A DNA stretch of 64,000 nt from Byssochlamys sp. IMV 00236 (GCA_001931875.2 MSJH02000803.1:186362-250361); one strand, 5' to 3'; positions 25,792 through 36,308 are shown, numbered from the stretch's first letter. The notes: a model not told the origin generated them from the letters alone. A program made the numbers and translations.

Positions 25792-26506
25792 AGAGAAATC
25801 CCCAGCGTTTGAAAGGGATTCGCTTCGAGGATGTGGGTTGTATCATATATGGAAACTTGTCGGGATTTAGAAATGAGACAGGAAGAGGAACGATATGATT
25901 TTATGATGGCAGGATGAAAAGAAGACATGGATGAGAGGGGGAAGTTCTGCCAGTTCATCCGTTCCGTGAAAGGGTGGATGTCAACATGTACCATCACTGC
26001 TCTGGGCATTACAGGAGTTATTCTTTATTTGGGACTTATATGTACATCTCTCTTAATTGAGACAATTCTCCTTTCCTCGTGGTATCATCGCGGGTTGCAT
26101 CTGCATTTACACATGTCGAAGTCTGAACATTGGACAGAATCATCAAGAGTTAGTTACCTCGATGGGATCAGGTAAGATATTCAATAAGCTTTTAAAAAAA
26201 AATTACGCTCAGTGCGCTGCGGTGGTATCAATGCAATAACAATAAGGCAAAAGGGAATATCCATCATGCGCCCGCTCCCATGCAATCAACACAAGTTGCT
26301 CCCAAGACGTGGTGAAGGAAAGAATCGGTCTAGCTGAAACACACAACGCCCCCAAGCGCCCTCGCTCATCTGAACAGAACTGAAAGTGGTATCTCGACCG
26401 CATACGGCGATGGGATCCGCGACTATAATCAAGCTCCCTCAGGAGCTCCCGTGCCGGAAAAGCATAACGAGCATAGAGCGCTCAATCGCCGTGTGTAGCC
26501 ATTCCA
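25792..26506. other. Intergenic: convergent 3' regions
   Basis: About 715 bp between PET100 and the serine palmitoyltransferase small-subunit gene. An open frame at 25927-26175 has no coding character that I can support. Nothing else is seen. Confidence 0.5.
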
Positions 26507-27017
26507 TCACAGATCCGCGACTCTTACAGTCGCCGCCGCTGCTGCCGCCGCGCCTTGGGCCGTTTCGTAGATAACCTCTAGAGTTTTGGTGGTGTTGTCG
26601 CGTAGCAGAGCAGATGGCGACAGGAGGTAGTCGCTAATTGGGCGATCGCCAGCCCAGTAGTAGTAGATGTGGCCGCAAATGCTCTTGACGTGGTCGGGCA
26701 GGTAGACATAAGCAGCGGTGGACAGGAGAGTAACGAGGCTCAAAAGTAGCGAGTCTGTGAATTGAGACAACGTTAGCATCAAGGCTCTCTCTCTCTCTCT
26801 CTCTCTCTCTGCCTGCATTCTGCGACCGCCGGCAATCGCGAAAAGATTCCCTCCTATTCGCCAGCGGCATTGACAAGTAGCAGGGCACGTGCGACATACT
26901 GAAGATGAATTTCTCCGTAGGAGTAAGCATATATATCGCGAAGGTGACCTCGTACTGGTATATCTTCAGTCGAACCCAGCGGACCAGAGAGCTGATCATC
27001 CAGAAAATAAGTTCCAT
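26507..27017 (-). CDS. Small subunit of serine palmitoyltransferase (ssSPT/SPTSS-like)
   Basis: Two exons on the minus strand, 27017-26900 and 26754-26507, giving 121 aa. The spliced core reads LKIYQYEVTFAIYMLTPTEK, then FIFNSLLLSLVTLLSTAAYV and PDHVKSICGHIYYYWAGDRP. A Tyr-rich segment followed by YMLTPTEKFIFN and a single membrane helix is the ssSPT pattern (YMLEPWER in animals). The subunit activates the first enzyme of sphingolipid synthesis in the ER. The 145-nt intron holds a 13-unit CT (GA on the sense strand) dinucleotide repeat. The start could instead be the Met at 26999. The tail has a run of eight alanines broken only by Thr/Val. The assembly gap lies 120 bp upstream. Confidence 0.8.
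26785..26810. repeat. (CT)13 microsatellite inside an intron
   Basis: Twenty-six bases of perfect CT repeat lie in the intron of the serine palmitoyltransferase small-subunit gene. On the sense strand this reads as GA and so does not supply a normal polypyrimidine tract. Confidence 0.9.
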
Positions 27018-28649
27018 GGTTAATAGCGACAGGTGTTCGTAGCCTGAATGGCGAGTTGCGAGTTGGCGAGGGTGTAGACTTGTAGGATCGTGAATGCTGC
27101 TGCCTGCCGATCTCTCCCTGTTTTTGCCCTTTCTTTNNNNNNNNNNNNNNNNNNNNAAGAAATAATAGGATAAAGGAAGAGGCAACGGAAAAGAGAGTTT
27201 CGTAGCCCAGTTGCTGATAGCGCTGAAACGTGACTAGCTCGTCAGAGATGAAAGCTCTCCTTTATGGAAAAGGAGGTGGAGTGAAGGCGCAATGTTGATC
27301 TGTGATCGCCTGGTCACTGCATCCCGCGTGGATGTTAGAGTAAGCGTGTATGGTAGTAGTTAGATGCCGCTGGGGATATTCTTAGGACGAGAGGGGAAAA
27401 GCCGAGGGCCCGGGTCTATTTTAATCGCAGGGTCAAAAGAACCTTTTCAATCTCCACGAGGCCAACGATTCTGAGCGATCTGGATGCTGGATTCCAGTGG
27501 CGGTCGACAACAAAGGTGAAAGGAGAGCAGCAAACAAGCGGTCTAGTCTATGCCAACTAATTAACTGTATCACCAAGTCGACTCGACGACTCCTTTCCTT
27601 CCTATGGTAGAGGCCAGGCTGGAGACATGGAAGCCTCGACCACGTTGACGGGCCCCAACGATCTTCCATGGCTCACATTCAACGGGCCCATGAGGAACGC
27701 TAGAGTAGCGCTCTGATTATTTACTGTATGGTGACTTACTTCAAGTTGCAAGAGCCCAGAGCTAATTCTTATTATTATTATCCATTGACAGGCTGGAACA
27801 TAAAACCATCGCCATCCCTCTTTCTCCCCATCTCTCTCACCCGCATGTCTGGCTGTCCCTTGTTTCACCGTGAGATCGACTCGTGGGTGGTTCCAATCCC
27901 GAAAGGCCTGCAGAGACGACACGAGTACAGGACAAGATCGACTGCGCCTCCCCCGACACTTCTATCCGGTCCAATAACAAAACATCTTCAGGTGGTGCAC
28001 TGTTCGCGGGCGAGAGATGGCGTACCTGTCCCGCTCCACCACATCTCCACGGATTCCGTGTCTCGAGCTTTCTGATTATCTATTGACTGTGCAGTCTGTG
28101 GAGAAAGCTGTTCAGGTCGATGATAATAATAATAGATAATACAGTAATGATGTTAGACACCCCCTTCGAAGCTCGGTGGCTCCTGCTGGGCGCCGTGTTC
28201 ACTAGTGTCATGTGATCTGGGCGACCCTATATAGGGCTCACTAAATAGTTCAATCAAGCAACATTCTCACCGTTCAAGGTTTCCAAGATTCCTTCAAATA
28301 CTAACTACAAGTTGAACTAATTGTAGACTTACAAGGTTAGGGTAGTGGTAGAGCGCAATAATACTTAACTTAACGTCTTATGCTTGATGGCCAGGCGGGG
28401 CACTTCGTCATTAAACATTCCATTGAGGAATAATACAAGACGTTCATTCCTTGGAAATAATTAAATGTCGCCCTTTTATACCACTACATAGTAGTATTCA
28501 CTCGATATATCGGTAAGTAGTATTACTTCTCTATCCTCTTTATCCATTTCAATATTCTTAATGTAACATACAGCATTTACCTTTCTTGGCGACCGATTCT
28601 AGAGAACACAGTGTATGTACATACATGTACGGAGATACAATTTCAGTCA
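27018..28649. other. Gene-poor spacer before the ADAM gene
   Basis: About 1.6 kb holding the promoter of the ssSPT gene and the 3' side of the ADAM gene. It includes the assembly gap. Several open frames of 60-115 codons overlap each other and show no recognisable protein. A tRNA-like stretch near 28335 was examined and rejected. Confidence 0.5.
27137..27156. other. Assembly gap (20 N)
   Basis: Twenty consecutive Ns lie between a pyrimidine-rich stretch and an A-rich stretch. The true length of the missing sequence is unknown. Confidence 0.99.
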
Positions 28650-30580
28650 TTAATTTGACACCTGAGTCGCTGGCCTGGCAGCTTGCGGAGAAACTGTTGC
28701 CACTACCGGCCTCATATCTTGAGCCAAAACCAAAGGCATGATTTTCTGCCGCGCTTTGCGTTTGAGTTGTCTTTGGCGGCAACTGATGATAGCACAAGCA
28801 AGTATCAGAAGGAGCAGGCCACCGCCGATCCCAGCGGCAAGCCCGATGACCAGGGACAGGTGGTCATCAACCCATGGCACACTGCTATCGCCGCCGTCAT
28901 TTGTACCCGATGAATCAGTCCCGCAGCTGTTCGTATATCCACATGTCCTTCCATTGCAGCAATTGCCATAAGCATCTTGACAGGAGTCATCCCCTCCGCA
29001 GTCGCAGTCTTCGCCAGGCTCTACTATCCCATTCCCACATTGGCTTCTTGTAGACGTCGTGTTGTTACCACCCTCTCTTAGACAGCTGGTTCTGATGTAA
29101 TTATTGCCCATCATGTAACAGACATTCCCGATAGTGCACGGAGAGAACTGTGATAGCCGCCGACTTGAAACCGGATTCATCAAATATCTCCCACCTGCAT
29201 CACATGTGGAGGTGGAAAGCGGGCAACATTGTCCTTCACTATACCTGGCGCATGTACTTGACTCACAATCATGAATAGCTCCAAAGATATGGCCAGATTC
29301 GTGCCTATACAACGGGCCTTAGTACTCAATTCTAGAATATCTGTCAAGGACGGGACCACCTACGCAAAAACTTGCCATTCTGTGCTAGTTCTAACCACGA
29401 CACTAGCCCCTGTTTCTGATTGCGAGTTCCATCTTGAGGAATGAGGGCTACAAAGCTGACCAACCCATGCCACACCTACCTCACCTCCTGTTGGGCAGCT
29501 TGTCATCAGAGTCCAATATGCAAGATCATCATTGATCGATCCCCTCCACGATGAAAATAGGTTGAGTCGTTGTTGGAGATCACTTGCGGCACATGGCAAA
29601 TTCCAAGGGGCATTATCCGGTGCTGTGCGCGGACATTCTGGATCGCTGATTGTGATATTCTGGATTTGGAGAGATATATTGAAGCTTCGCTCAAAGATTT
29701 CTGATGCAGAATTGACCACGTTGACAATGTTTTGATGAGCGGCGTCGGCTGATATGAATGATGCAGTGTATGTGCAGTCTGTGACAATACCAATTAAAGC
29801 CGTGCGATGCGATGTCGGACATCCTGCTGTACCGCCTATATGGTCCCTGAAATCATTGTACTGGGGACTACCCCACTGACGTGTAAAAAGAGAATCGTTT
29901 AACTCGCTGGTCTCGGTGTCCGCATAGGTGCTTGCTGGTGAAGTATTCACCCGACAGATACTTTCGTCCTGGGATCGTTTTGTTTCGGTATTATCTCCAT
30001 CGGTTATCCTATAAGCAATGATATAATCGTCTTGTCGTGGACCGCGATGTCGTAATCGTAATCCCGGCCTGTCCAGGCCTCTTGTGAACTGAGAATAGGT
30101 GGAAGCAAGTTGAACATGGTATTGTTCATGATAGACTGTGAAAGTTCCTTCGAACAGTGGTTTTGCTCCATGTCTTATCATGTATATCCGTGCCCAACCA
30201 ACGTTCAGCTTGCCTTCCTTGGCCTCGACAAAAACGATCCCCTTGAAAACTTTATGCGCGGACCTCTCAATTGGACCTCCGTGTACCGACCGCCCATCCT
30301 TGTCAAGATGTCGAATGTAAGCATCTGGTGCTATTATATCAAGACTCGGTTGTAACTTAAGCGTTATCGTCTGATAAGATGGCGCAAGTCTGAAGGTGAT
30401 ATTGAAGTCCGAGTATGCATCGACCCTATAAGATGTAGGTTCGATAATGACATCTTGTAGAGCTAAAAGGTGATTGTTGGTGTCTTCATATTCTGATTGA
30501 GTAATATCAAAAGGCCGAGCATACTCCGGAAAAAGAAGAGTAGCACCGATAACGACAACCAAGAAGCGAAGTATTTCCAT
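28650..30580 (-). CDS. ADAM-type zinc metalloprotease, membrane anchored
   Basis: Two exons on the minus strand, 30580-29364 and 29304-28650, giving 623 aa. A signal peptide (residues 1-22) and a prodomain precede the reprolysin domain, which starts near ALIGIVTDCTYTASF. Splicing makes AHESGHIFGAIHDC at residues 406-419, the full HExxHxxGxxH zinc motif, with the Met-turn YLMNP at 446-450. A short Cys-rich disintegrin-like piece (CGNGIVEPGEDCDCGGDDSC) covers about residues 495-535. One membrane helix at about 555-580 and a basic cytoplasmic tail follow. Fungal ADAMs (ADM-A/ADM-B) are usually longer, near 750-800 aa, with a fuller disintegrin region. The likely role is shedding or degrading proteins at the cell surface. 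Confidence 0.85.
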
Positions 30581-31670
30581 GCTTGTAAATATCTAGGCCG
30601 TAGTGATGATCATTGTTTCAAACTGTTGGGGGACATCTGTTCTTATATTGAAGCTGGATACGCTATATACTTCATTCTTAAAAAATATACGACTCCGGGA
30701 CTCTATTCGACTTTGATCCGGTGAGTTCTTGGTTATTGCACAGCCACGACTGACAACATATAGTTGTTATACAACTTATGTGAGTACCAATGTTTATACG
30801 TTGTGCCAAGCATGGTGTATTCGTGAGTAGAGACTAACGTTCTTCAACTCATTCAATGATCTATTGCCATAGCCACAATGGCTCCAGTTGATGTGGCATG
30901 TATTCGAAATCAGGAGATACTGTTCTAGAAGCTTGGTGCTTACTTGGCATTCTAACGGACGGAGATAAGTAACGGAATCCGAAAGAGATGCTTTCAGGCG
31001 AAGAAAATCGGACTTACCAACATACCATAGCTCTAGTCAACTAGAAAACCTAAGAGCATTATGTTTCTAGAGACGATAGCCGATAAGACCATATAGGCAC
31101 TTAGAAAGCGATTCACTTCTGGGAAAGCAATAGCCAAAAACAGCACGCTACATTCTCTTATTCAACGTTACCTCGTCATTATGGAATTATGCACGGATAA
31201 TACCTTTTATCTTATATGTGTATCCCTAGTTCTGCGGCAAAGTCTCAATCTTGGCTTCAAATTTTCGTCTGTCCCGTTACGGTGGTAGCTGTGACACTAC
31301 CACTGAAATGGGCCATTTGCGTACCAAACTTTGCAGGGGCACTGCAGAAACTTCGTAGAATAACTCCAATACTAGCTGACGTCCACTTTGTGGCAGTGCC
31401 GCTGCAAGTTGCTTACAGATAACTTTCGCTTGACATGCGGCACTGAGTCTCCACAGGAACCGCTGCTGAAAATGACCGAGTTTTATGGTCTTTGTAAGAC
31501 CCTCATCATGAAAATCAATAGTCTAGTCACTTACAGTAACGATTTTTGGGCTGACTTCTGAGCATAAATGTTATCCTACGTCTGCACGTCTGTTCTTTCA
31601 ATCAAAAGTTATTACAGGGTCTTTTGATAACCTACTCATCATCTCTTCGACACGGGAAAACAGAACTATT
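30581..31670. other. Divergent intergenic region with one 13-bp motif copy
   Basis: About 1.1 kb, AT-rich, between the starts of the ADAM gene and the orphan protein gene. A small inverted repeat (GTGGTAG ... CTACCAC, 31281-31302) and a minus-strand TAAGCAACTTGCA copy (31403-31415) are present. No gene is supported. Confidence 0.5.
31403..31415 (-). promoter_or_regulatory. 13-bp motif TAAGCAACTTGCA, copy 1
   Basis: An exact copy on the minus strand, 256 bp upstream of the ATG at 31671. The centre GCAAcTTGC is a palindrome, as in many dimer-bound sites. Confidence 0.4.
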
Positions 31671-32330
31671 ATGTTACTATCATCTTTGATTTTTGTGAAC
31701 ATTTCGATTTCGCTATTAGCAGCGGCAGCTGCTATCGACCCTGATGCTCGCCAAAATTATTATCTAGAAGACAAATCTAGAAGTAATGATGATGACCAAT
31801 TTTGTACACCTCAAGGACATCCATATCGAAATTACCTCGTCATATGCGAACAGGACCAAAGCGTACTGTCAGATGTTGATTGGGTGTCACTCATTTATGA
31901 TACCCCGTTTGGTGATGATGTAGCCGACATCTTGGACTTATCATATGCGAGAGAGAAGGACATATCCAGCGAAAGCCTTCGTGAATTACGCTCTCGCCGC
32001 CTGAATATGGAGCCCATACTTGACGAAATAAAAGACCTCATATGTCCGAACATCGCATGGCACCTGGAGGATCTTTCCAATGTTAATGATGGATGCCAAA
32101 ATTCTTTTCATACTCCTTTAGTGAGGATATACGCATTATTTTTCGTGTCCTTACTGTGCGCATACATCTTTCTGGGATCTCTAGCAGCAACAGAGAAAGA
32201 TGCTATCGCCCAAAGCCAGAAAGAAAGAATACTGGAAAGCCAAGCAAAGGTTGAGAGGGTGATATTTGCATGTGAACCTGATATTGACATCGGCAGCAAT
32301 TTTGACGATAGTGACTATCCGATGGGATGA
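31671..32330 (+). CDS. Orphan secreted or membrane protein
   Basis: A single open frame of 219 aa with no family that I recognise. Residues 1-21 form a good signal peptide (hydrophobic, ending in Ala residues). The middle is acidic with Cys residues at CTPQGHPYRNYLVICEQ and again at LICPNIAWHLEDLS...GC. A second hydrophobic helix lies at about 151-170 (IYALFFVSLLCAYIFLGSLA), followed by a charged tail, so a single-pass type I membrane protein is plausible. It stands alone in an AT-rich region beside relic sequences. It could be a lineage-specific gene. Confidence 0.5.
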   Translation: MLLSSLIFVNISISLLAAAAAIDPDARQNYYLEDKSRSNDDDQFCTPQGHPYRNYLVICEQDQSVLSDVDWVSLIYDTPFGDDVADILDLSYAREKDISSESLRELRSRRLNMEPILDEIKDLICPNIAWHLEDLSNVNDGCQNSFHTPLVRIYALFFVSLLCAYIFLGSLAATEKDAIAQSQKERILESQAKVERVIFACEPDIDIGSNFDDSDYPMG

Positions 32331-32700
32331 GATCAATTACCTACCTACTGCATTCTCGACAATAAAACGAGATCTGTTAATGTATTATAATCTCGATTAG
32401 TTCATTTGGTTCTTATTTCCTCTCCGTTTTCGTTTTTCGATGTATGTGTGCTTAAATGATAGTATCCTTTCCCTACTTCGTCTCAGTCACCTTGCCAAGC
32501 TAACTTCTTACGCAGTAAAACTAGCGAGACAGTTCAAGCCTGGGGATTGAGTGCTCTGTTGATGTCATTATGCTGAAATAGTTACGGGAGATTCACTTTC
32601 ATCGATATTGCAGGGCCACAGTAAGAAGTTCTGGAGCATCAACCTATGAAACAATGTCATAATTTTCAGCTATCGTTATACTGCTCATTGCAACATGTGT

Positions 32701-32827
32701 TCCATACATCTCACTCGAATTAAGGTCCATATTTCGGGTTGAGTAGACAGAAGAACCCCATACCTCCTATTGGCCGATAAATAAAGTTGGGCTTGCCAAG
32801 AATATAAGCAACTTGCATTAGTGGCTT
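32701..32827 (+). repeat. Left arm of diverged inverted repeat (partner at 40270-40430)
   Basis: Shared blocks with the reverse complement of 40270-40430 occur in the same order: CATACAT, CTCA, GAATTAAGG, CCATATTT, CCTCCTAT, TTGGC, GATAAAT, GCTTGCCAAGAAT and GCATTAGTGGCTTT. The similarity is far beyond chance but has been worn down by small indels. Confidence 0.65.
32805..32817 (+). promoter_or_regulatory. 13-bp motif TAAGCAACTTGCA, copy 2
   Basis: An exact copy inside the left inverted repeat arm. No supported gene starts just downstream, so this copy may be a repeat remnant and not a control site. Confidence 0.35.
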
Positions 32828-33104
32828 TCGAATCAACGCTTTCCTTAACGTGTGTAAGTATAAGGACGACGTGGACCTTGCTATGGATTGTTTTACTTAT
32901 TTTACTTATTGGAGTAAGCATTTTACACAGCGCTACTTACACCTTATTAGGCCTTTTATGTACCCTATTAGGATCTTTATTGTGGAGAGCTGCATATATG
33001 GGGTTTAAGTGCAAGCTGATGAGATTGTCAAGGTGAAGGTATTGATTCTCCCGAAAAGCAGACACATAATACACACCGTCCTATCTCCAACATGAACGCC
33101 TCTT

Positions 33105-33944
33105 TTAAAAGATTCCCGGAAACATTAACCAAGGAACCCTGGCCTTGTACTCTTCCCACTGTTCAGAATATTTCCCCCCCATATACTTATCCATTCCCCG
33201 GATCGAATTGCTCAAGAAATCCCGCAACAAGAATGCCATGAGAATCACGCACGGTGCCCATCCACCTGCAGCAAGCATGTATCCTCCGCGCCAAATTGTA
33301 TACGCTCCATAGTTGATATGTCTCGCCAGTCGCCACAGTCCCCCAGTAAAGATCTTTCCTTTGTTTTTAGGATCTTTCTTGAACCATTTCCGCTGCACTT
33401 CGGCCACGGTTTCGACCAGGAGTCCCGCAGAGAACATCAACGTTCCGACCACAACGTTCAAAGGCAAGGAGAGGCCATTGGTGTAGGGAATACTGATCTG
33501 AGGTTCTGAAAGAGCAGCAGAGGTTTTGGAAGAAAGCAGAAGGAAAGTAGCTGTCGTATCGAATGCGAGGTTGAAGGCTGAGATGAACGTTGCGAATGAT
33601 GGCGGGAAATACTCTTGATTGAGCCCAAGAATCCAGTAGATATGCTTCGCCACTGCGGCTGCTGACATGCCAAGGAGGATACAACGGGGTTTAGATAGAG
33701 CAGAGGATGAGCCAGCTAGGACAGAACTGGTGGTTGTGACACCTATGCGGGTTAGGATGTTGTCACCTGCACCCCGGAACAGGAGATTGTATTGGATGAA
33801 GGGATCTAGAACCCGGAGGCCGATCCAAGTTGCTGTCCCTGCGGTGCTGAATGTGTAGTTACCGCGTTGGATCTTGTCCACTGGTTCTCCATCGTTGCCC
33901 ACATTCGCGGCGGCAGAAGACTTGGAAGGGGAAGGGTTTGCCAT
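33105..33944 (-). CDS. DUF1295 / steroid-reductase-fold integral membrane protein
   Basis: A single exon on the minus strand, 279 aa. Several hydrophobic helices are present. The C-terminal signature is GLWRLARHINYGAYTIWRGG followed by EEYKARVPWLMFPGIF. This GLWR-RHxNY pattern is the nucleotide- or SAM-binding end shared by DUF1295 proteins, sterol reductases and isoprenylcysteine methyltransferases. The usual Pro of RHPNY is Ile here. The substrate is unknown, probably a lipid or isoprenoid. The N-terminus is hydrophilic with no signal peptide. The neighbours downstream are an alpha/beta hydrolase and a terpene cyclase relic, so a former isoprenoid context is possible but unproven. Confidence 0.75.
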   Translation of the reverse strand: MANPSPSKSSAAANVGNDGEPVDKIQRGNYTFSTAGTATWIGLRVLDPFIQYNLLFRGAGDNILTRIGVTTTSSVLAGSSSALSKPRCILLGMSAAAVAKHIYWILGLNQEYFPPSFATFISAFNLAFDTTATFLLLSSKTSAALSEPQISIPYTNGLSLPLNVVVGTLMFSAGLLVETVAEVQRKWFKKDPKNKGKIFTGGLWRLARHINYGAYTIWRGGYMLAAGGWAPCVILMAFLLRDFLSNSIRGMDKYMGGKYSEQWEEYKARVPWLMFPGIF

Positions 33945-34659
33945 AGTCTGTGATATAAATGGTAGGACCAGATTCTTCCTATGATGCGGAGCTCAGTCAG
34001 TCGCTTGATTCAGGAAGACCAGGTTGATAAAACACGGATACTCGGAATTCGACTGGAAGGACTGATTAAGTTGAGTACCTACCTTCGGCCGTGAAATATT
34101 TCCGGCGTAGCAGAGATGTCGTTGGAACGGGAGACAGGATTGTAGTTATGGCAGACGAATTACTTATTGATTCATGGTACAGTCAAGTAGTTATATACAA
34201 ATTGTTCATCATCTGTTTCCGAATACGGAAAGTCTTTCGGCCGTTCTCCTTTCCAAAGGGAAGTCTTAGTATGTTGATCCTATTCGAGCTTGATTAATAC
34301 AATACATTCATGTCTCTCTTTCGTTCCAAGGACACAAATCGAATAGTTCTTCTGCGAGGAAAGGGTTTCGCCAGCGTTATTTTTGAGAATCGTTGCATCT
34401 ATCGGAGTGCATGAGTCTGGGTTCCCAGAGATTAAAAAGGCATCTATATCGCTCCTGACAAGTGTCATGGATCGATTAGTCAAGTCAATGTATTAAAGGT
34501 CCGTTCGAGGAATCATCAAGTTGCCCACGTTGATTGACTACGTGGGTGCGTTCACGGTGCTGCTTGACAGGTAACGATAAGTCTCGTACTTAATCCCCAG
34601 TTCCCCAGTTCATCATGTCGATCGATCAGCACCTCAGCCACCCTGCCAAGGCCAGAGAA

Positions 34660-34672
34660 TAAGCAACTTGCA
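34660..34672 (+). promoter_or_regulatory. 13-bp motif TAAGCAACTTGCA, copy 3
   Basis: An exact plus-strand copy, about 580 bp upstream of the alpha/beta hydrolase start. It is preceded by TGCCAAG, as in the copy at 32805. Confidence 0.4.
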
Positions 34673-34842
34673 TAAGCGCCGGAGTTTATAACCTTGTGCT
34701 ATCTGTCTGGGTTTCTGGTATGAAAGCTTTCACTGTATAAAAAGTGGGATTCACGAAGGTCGTACCGAACATCAGCAACCTGCATTTAGGGCCCACTGGC
34801 ACTTTGTATCCAAGGTTAGTAAGGGCTTTTTCCTATAAGCAA

Positions 34843-35061
34843 TTACTTGTGCCTAGGTCGCTTTGCCGCTGATATCATCGGCCAGTTAAGGAAGCTTAAG
34901 CCATCTACCATTGAGGTCTTTGCTTTTCCATCCATAAGACTCTTCTCCACTGCTAATAGAAACATGTAATCAGGTCCTACCAACTCACCACGAATTACGA
35001 ACCATGTATCTTGGCATAATGGCGACTTCACGCCGAAAGCATTGGCAATACGCGGCCTCAA
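34843..35061 (-). pseudogene. Coding-like fragment of unknown origin
   Basis: The minus strand reads openly with protein-like composition, including NAFGVKSPLCQDTWFVIRGE and LVGPDYMFLLAVEKSLMDGK, ending at TAA. A further in-frame stretch lies upstream of the first Met (RDCLSKDGLRP) until a TAG. I do not recognise the family, and no start, intron pattern or neighbouring exon makes it a full gene. It may be a relic or a terminal exon of a lost gene. Confidence 0.3.
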
Positions 35062-35252
35062 TCCGTCTTTGGAAAGACAATCTCTAATCTCCGGTGTCGG
35101 TGACGGAGGCTATGGCAGTGCAAGGTCATTATCTTGTCTATCGAAGAACTATAAAAGCAGCAATATGAGAACTGCAAACAGGTATCCTTCCGTTACCAGA
35201 CTCTCTGTCATTTTTCTATCATCAGACTTGACCAATACTCGAGAATAGCATC

Positions 35253-36308
35253 ATGAAACTGGTAGGAACCAGCAATGCCGCTCTCGCCATGATAGCAATC
35301 ATCAGTGCGATGTCAGCGGCAGCACAGAACATGTCGTACGGAGCCAACAACTTCTACCGCAGCAACAACGTGACGCTCCAGCCGATTACCTTCCAGAATC
35401 AATACCAGATGACTATCGCGGGCAACCTCTTTACCCTCAAGGATCTTAATGTCAGTGCCAAATTGCCTGCTATTGTCGTCAGCCACCCTATGGGCGCCGT
35501 GAAGGAGCAAAGTGCAAATCTTTATGCTACGAAATTAGCCGAGCAGGGCTTCGTCACAGTCTCGCTCGATCTTAGCTTCTGGGGAGGCAGCGAGGGTGAA
35601 CCACGCAACGCAGTGCTGCCAGATCTTTACGCAGAGGCGTTCAGCGCAGCAGTCGATTATCTCGGGATGCAGGACTTCGTGGATCGTGAGCGTATTGGTG
35701 CCCTGGGCATCTGTGCCAGCGGTGGCTTCGTGATCAGTGCGGCGAAGATTGACCCGCGCATGAAGGCTATCGCGACAGCAAGCATGTACAATATGGGCGC
35801 TGTCAATCGCAACGGGCTGCGGAGGTCTCAAAGTGTCGAGCAGCGCAAGGAGGCCATTGCTGCCGCGGCGCAGCAACGCTGGACGGAATTGGAAGGCGGC
35901 GAGGTTCAGTATACCAGCGGCACTCCCAGTCATATCACGCCCGAATCACCTCCTGTTGCGCGAGAGTTTTATGACTTTTATCGTACATCTCGTGGCGAGT
36001 TCACACCTGCTGGTTCGTCACCGAACCTTACGACGCACCCAACGCTCTCCAGTAACGTGAAATTCATGAACTTCTATCCGTTCGAAGATATAGAGACGAT
36101 TTCGCCGCGTCCACTTCTGTTCATCTCGGGCGACCAGGCTCACTCGCGCGAGTTCAGCGAAGCAGCTTACGCGCGTGCTGCTGAACCGAAGGAGCTGTTA
36201 TGGGTTCCAGGAGCTGGCCATGTCGATCTGTATGATCGTGTGGACCTCATCCCATTCGGCAGACTCACCCAGTTCTTTCGGACAAACCTCAGGCGAAATG
36301 AAAATTGA
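35253..36308 (+). CDS. Secreted alpha/beta hydrolase, dienelactone-hydrolase-like
   Basis: A single exon, 351 aa. The start MKLVGTSNAALAMIAIISAM with AAAQ makes a signal peptide. The alpha/beta core includes KLPAIVVSHPMGAVKEQSAN, then FVTVSLDLSFWGGSEGEP. The nucleophile elbow is GALGICASGGF, where Cys stands at the nucleophile position as in dienelactone hydrolases. The acid and base are likely the Asp of SGDQAHSRE and the His of GAGHVDLYD. The closest style is that of bacterial YcjY-like hydrolases. It has no intron and is more GC-rich than its AT-rich flanks, so transfer from bacteria is possible. The substrate is unknown. Confidence 0.75.
   Translation: MKLVGTSNAALAMIAIISAMSAAAQNMSYGANNFYRSNNVTLQPITFQNQYQMTIAGNLFTLKDLNVSAKLPAIVVSHPMGAVKEQSANLYATKLAEQGFVTVSLDLSFWGGSEGEPRNAVLPDLYAEAFSAAVDYLGMQDFVDRERIGALGICASGGFVISAAKIDPRMKAIATASMYNMGAVNRNGLRRSQSVEQRKEAIAAAAQQRWTELEGGEVQYTSGTPSHITPESPPVAREFYDFYRTSRGEFTPAGSSPNLTTHPTLSSNVKFMNFYPFEDIETISPRPLLFISGDQAHSREFSEAAYARAAEPKELLWVPGAGHVDLYDRVDLIPFGRLTQFFRTNLRRNEN

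Larger units (their letters stand above)
32331..33104. other. Intergenic with repeat arm
   Basis: About 770 bp. It holds the left inverted repeat arm (32701-32827) with a motif copy, and a 71-codon frame at 32821-33036 without an ATG. A short block near 32483-32499 (TCAGTCACCTTGCCAAG) recurs with two changes at 34634-34650. Confidence 0.5.
33945..35252. other. Intergenic with motif copy and coding-like fragment
   Basis: About 1.3 kb. It holds a motif copy at 34660-34672 and a coding-like minus-strand fragment at 34843-35061. CGGCCG cores occur near 34087 and 34236. Otherwise it is AT-rich. Confidence 0.5.

Noticed and set aside
28335..28370. tRNA-like stretch (GTAGTGGTAGAGCGC)
   Set aside because: It looks like a D-arm, but no anticodon stem, T-arm (GGTTCGA) or acceptor pairing can be drawn.
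32821..33036. 71-codon hydrophobic open frame
   Set aside because: It begins at GTG with no ATG in frame at its start and partly overlaps the repeat arm; no family likeness.
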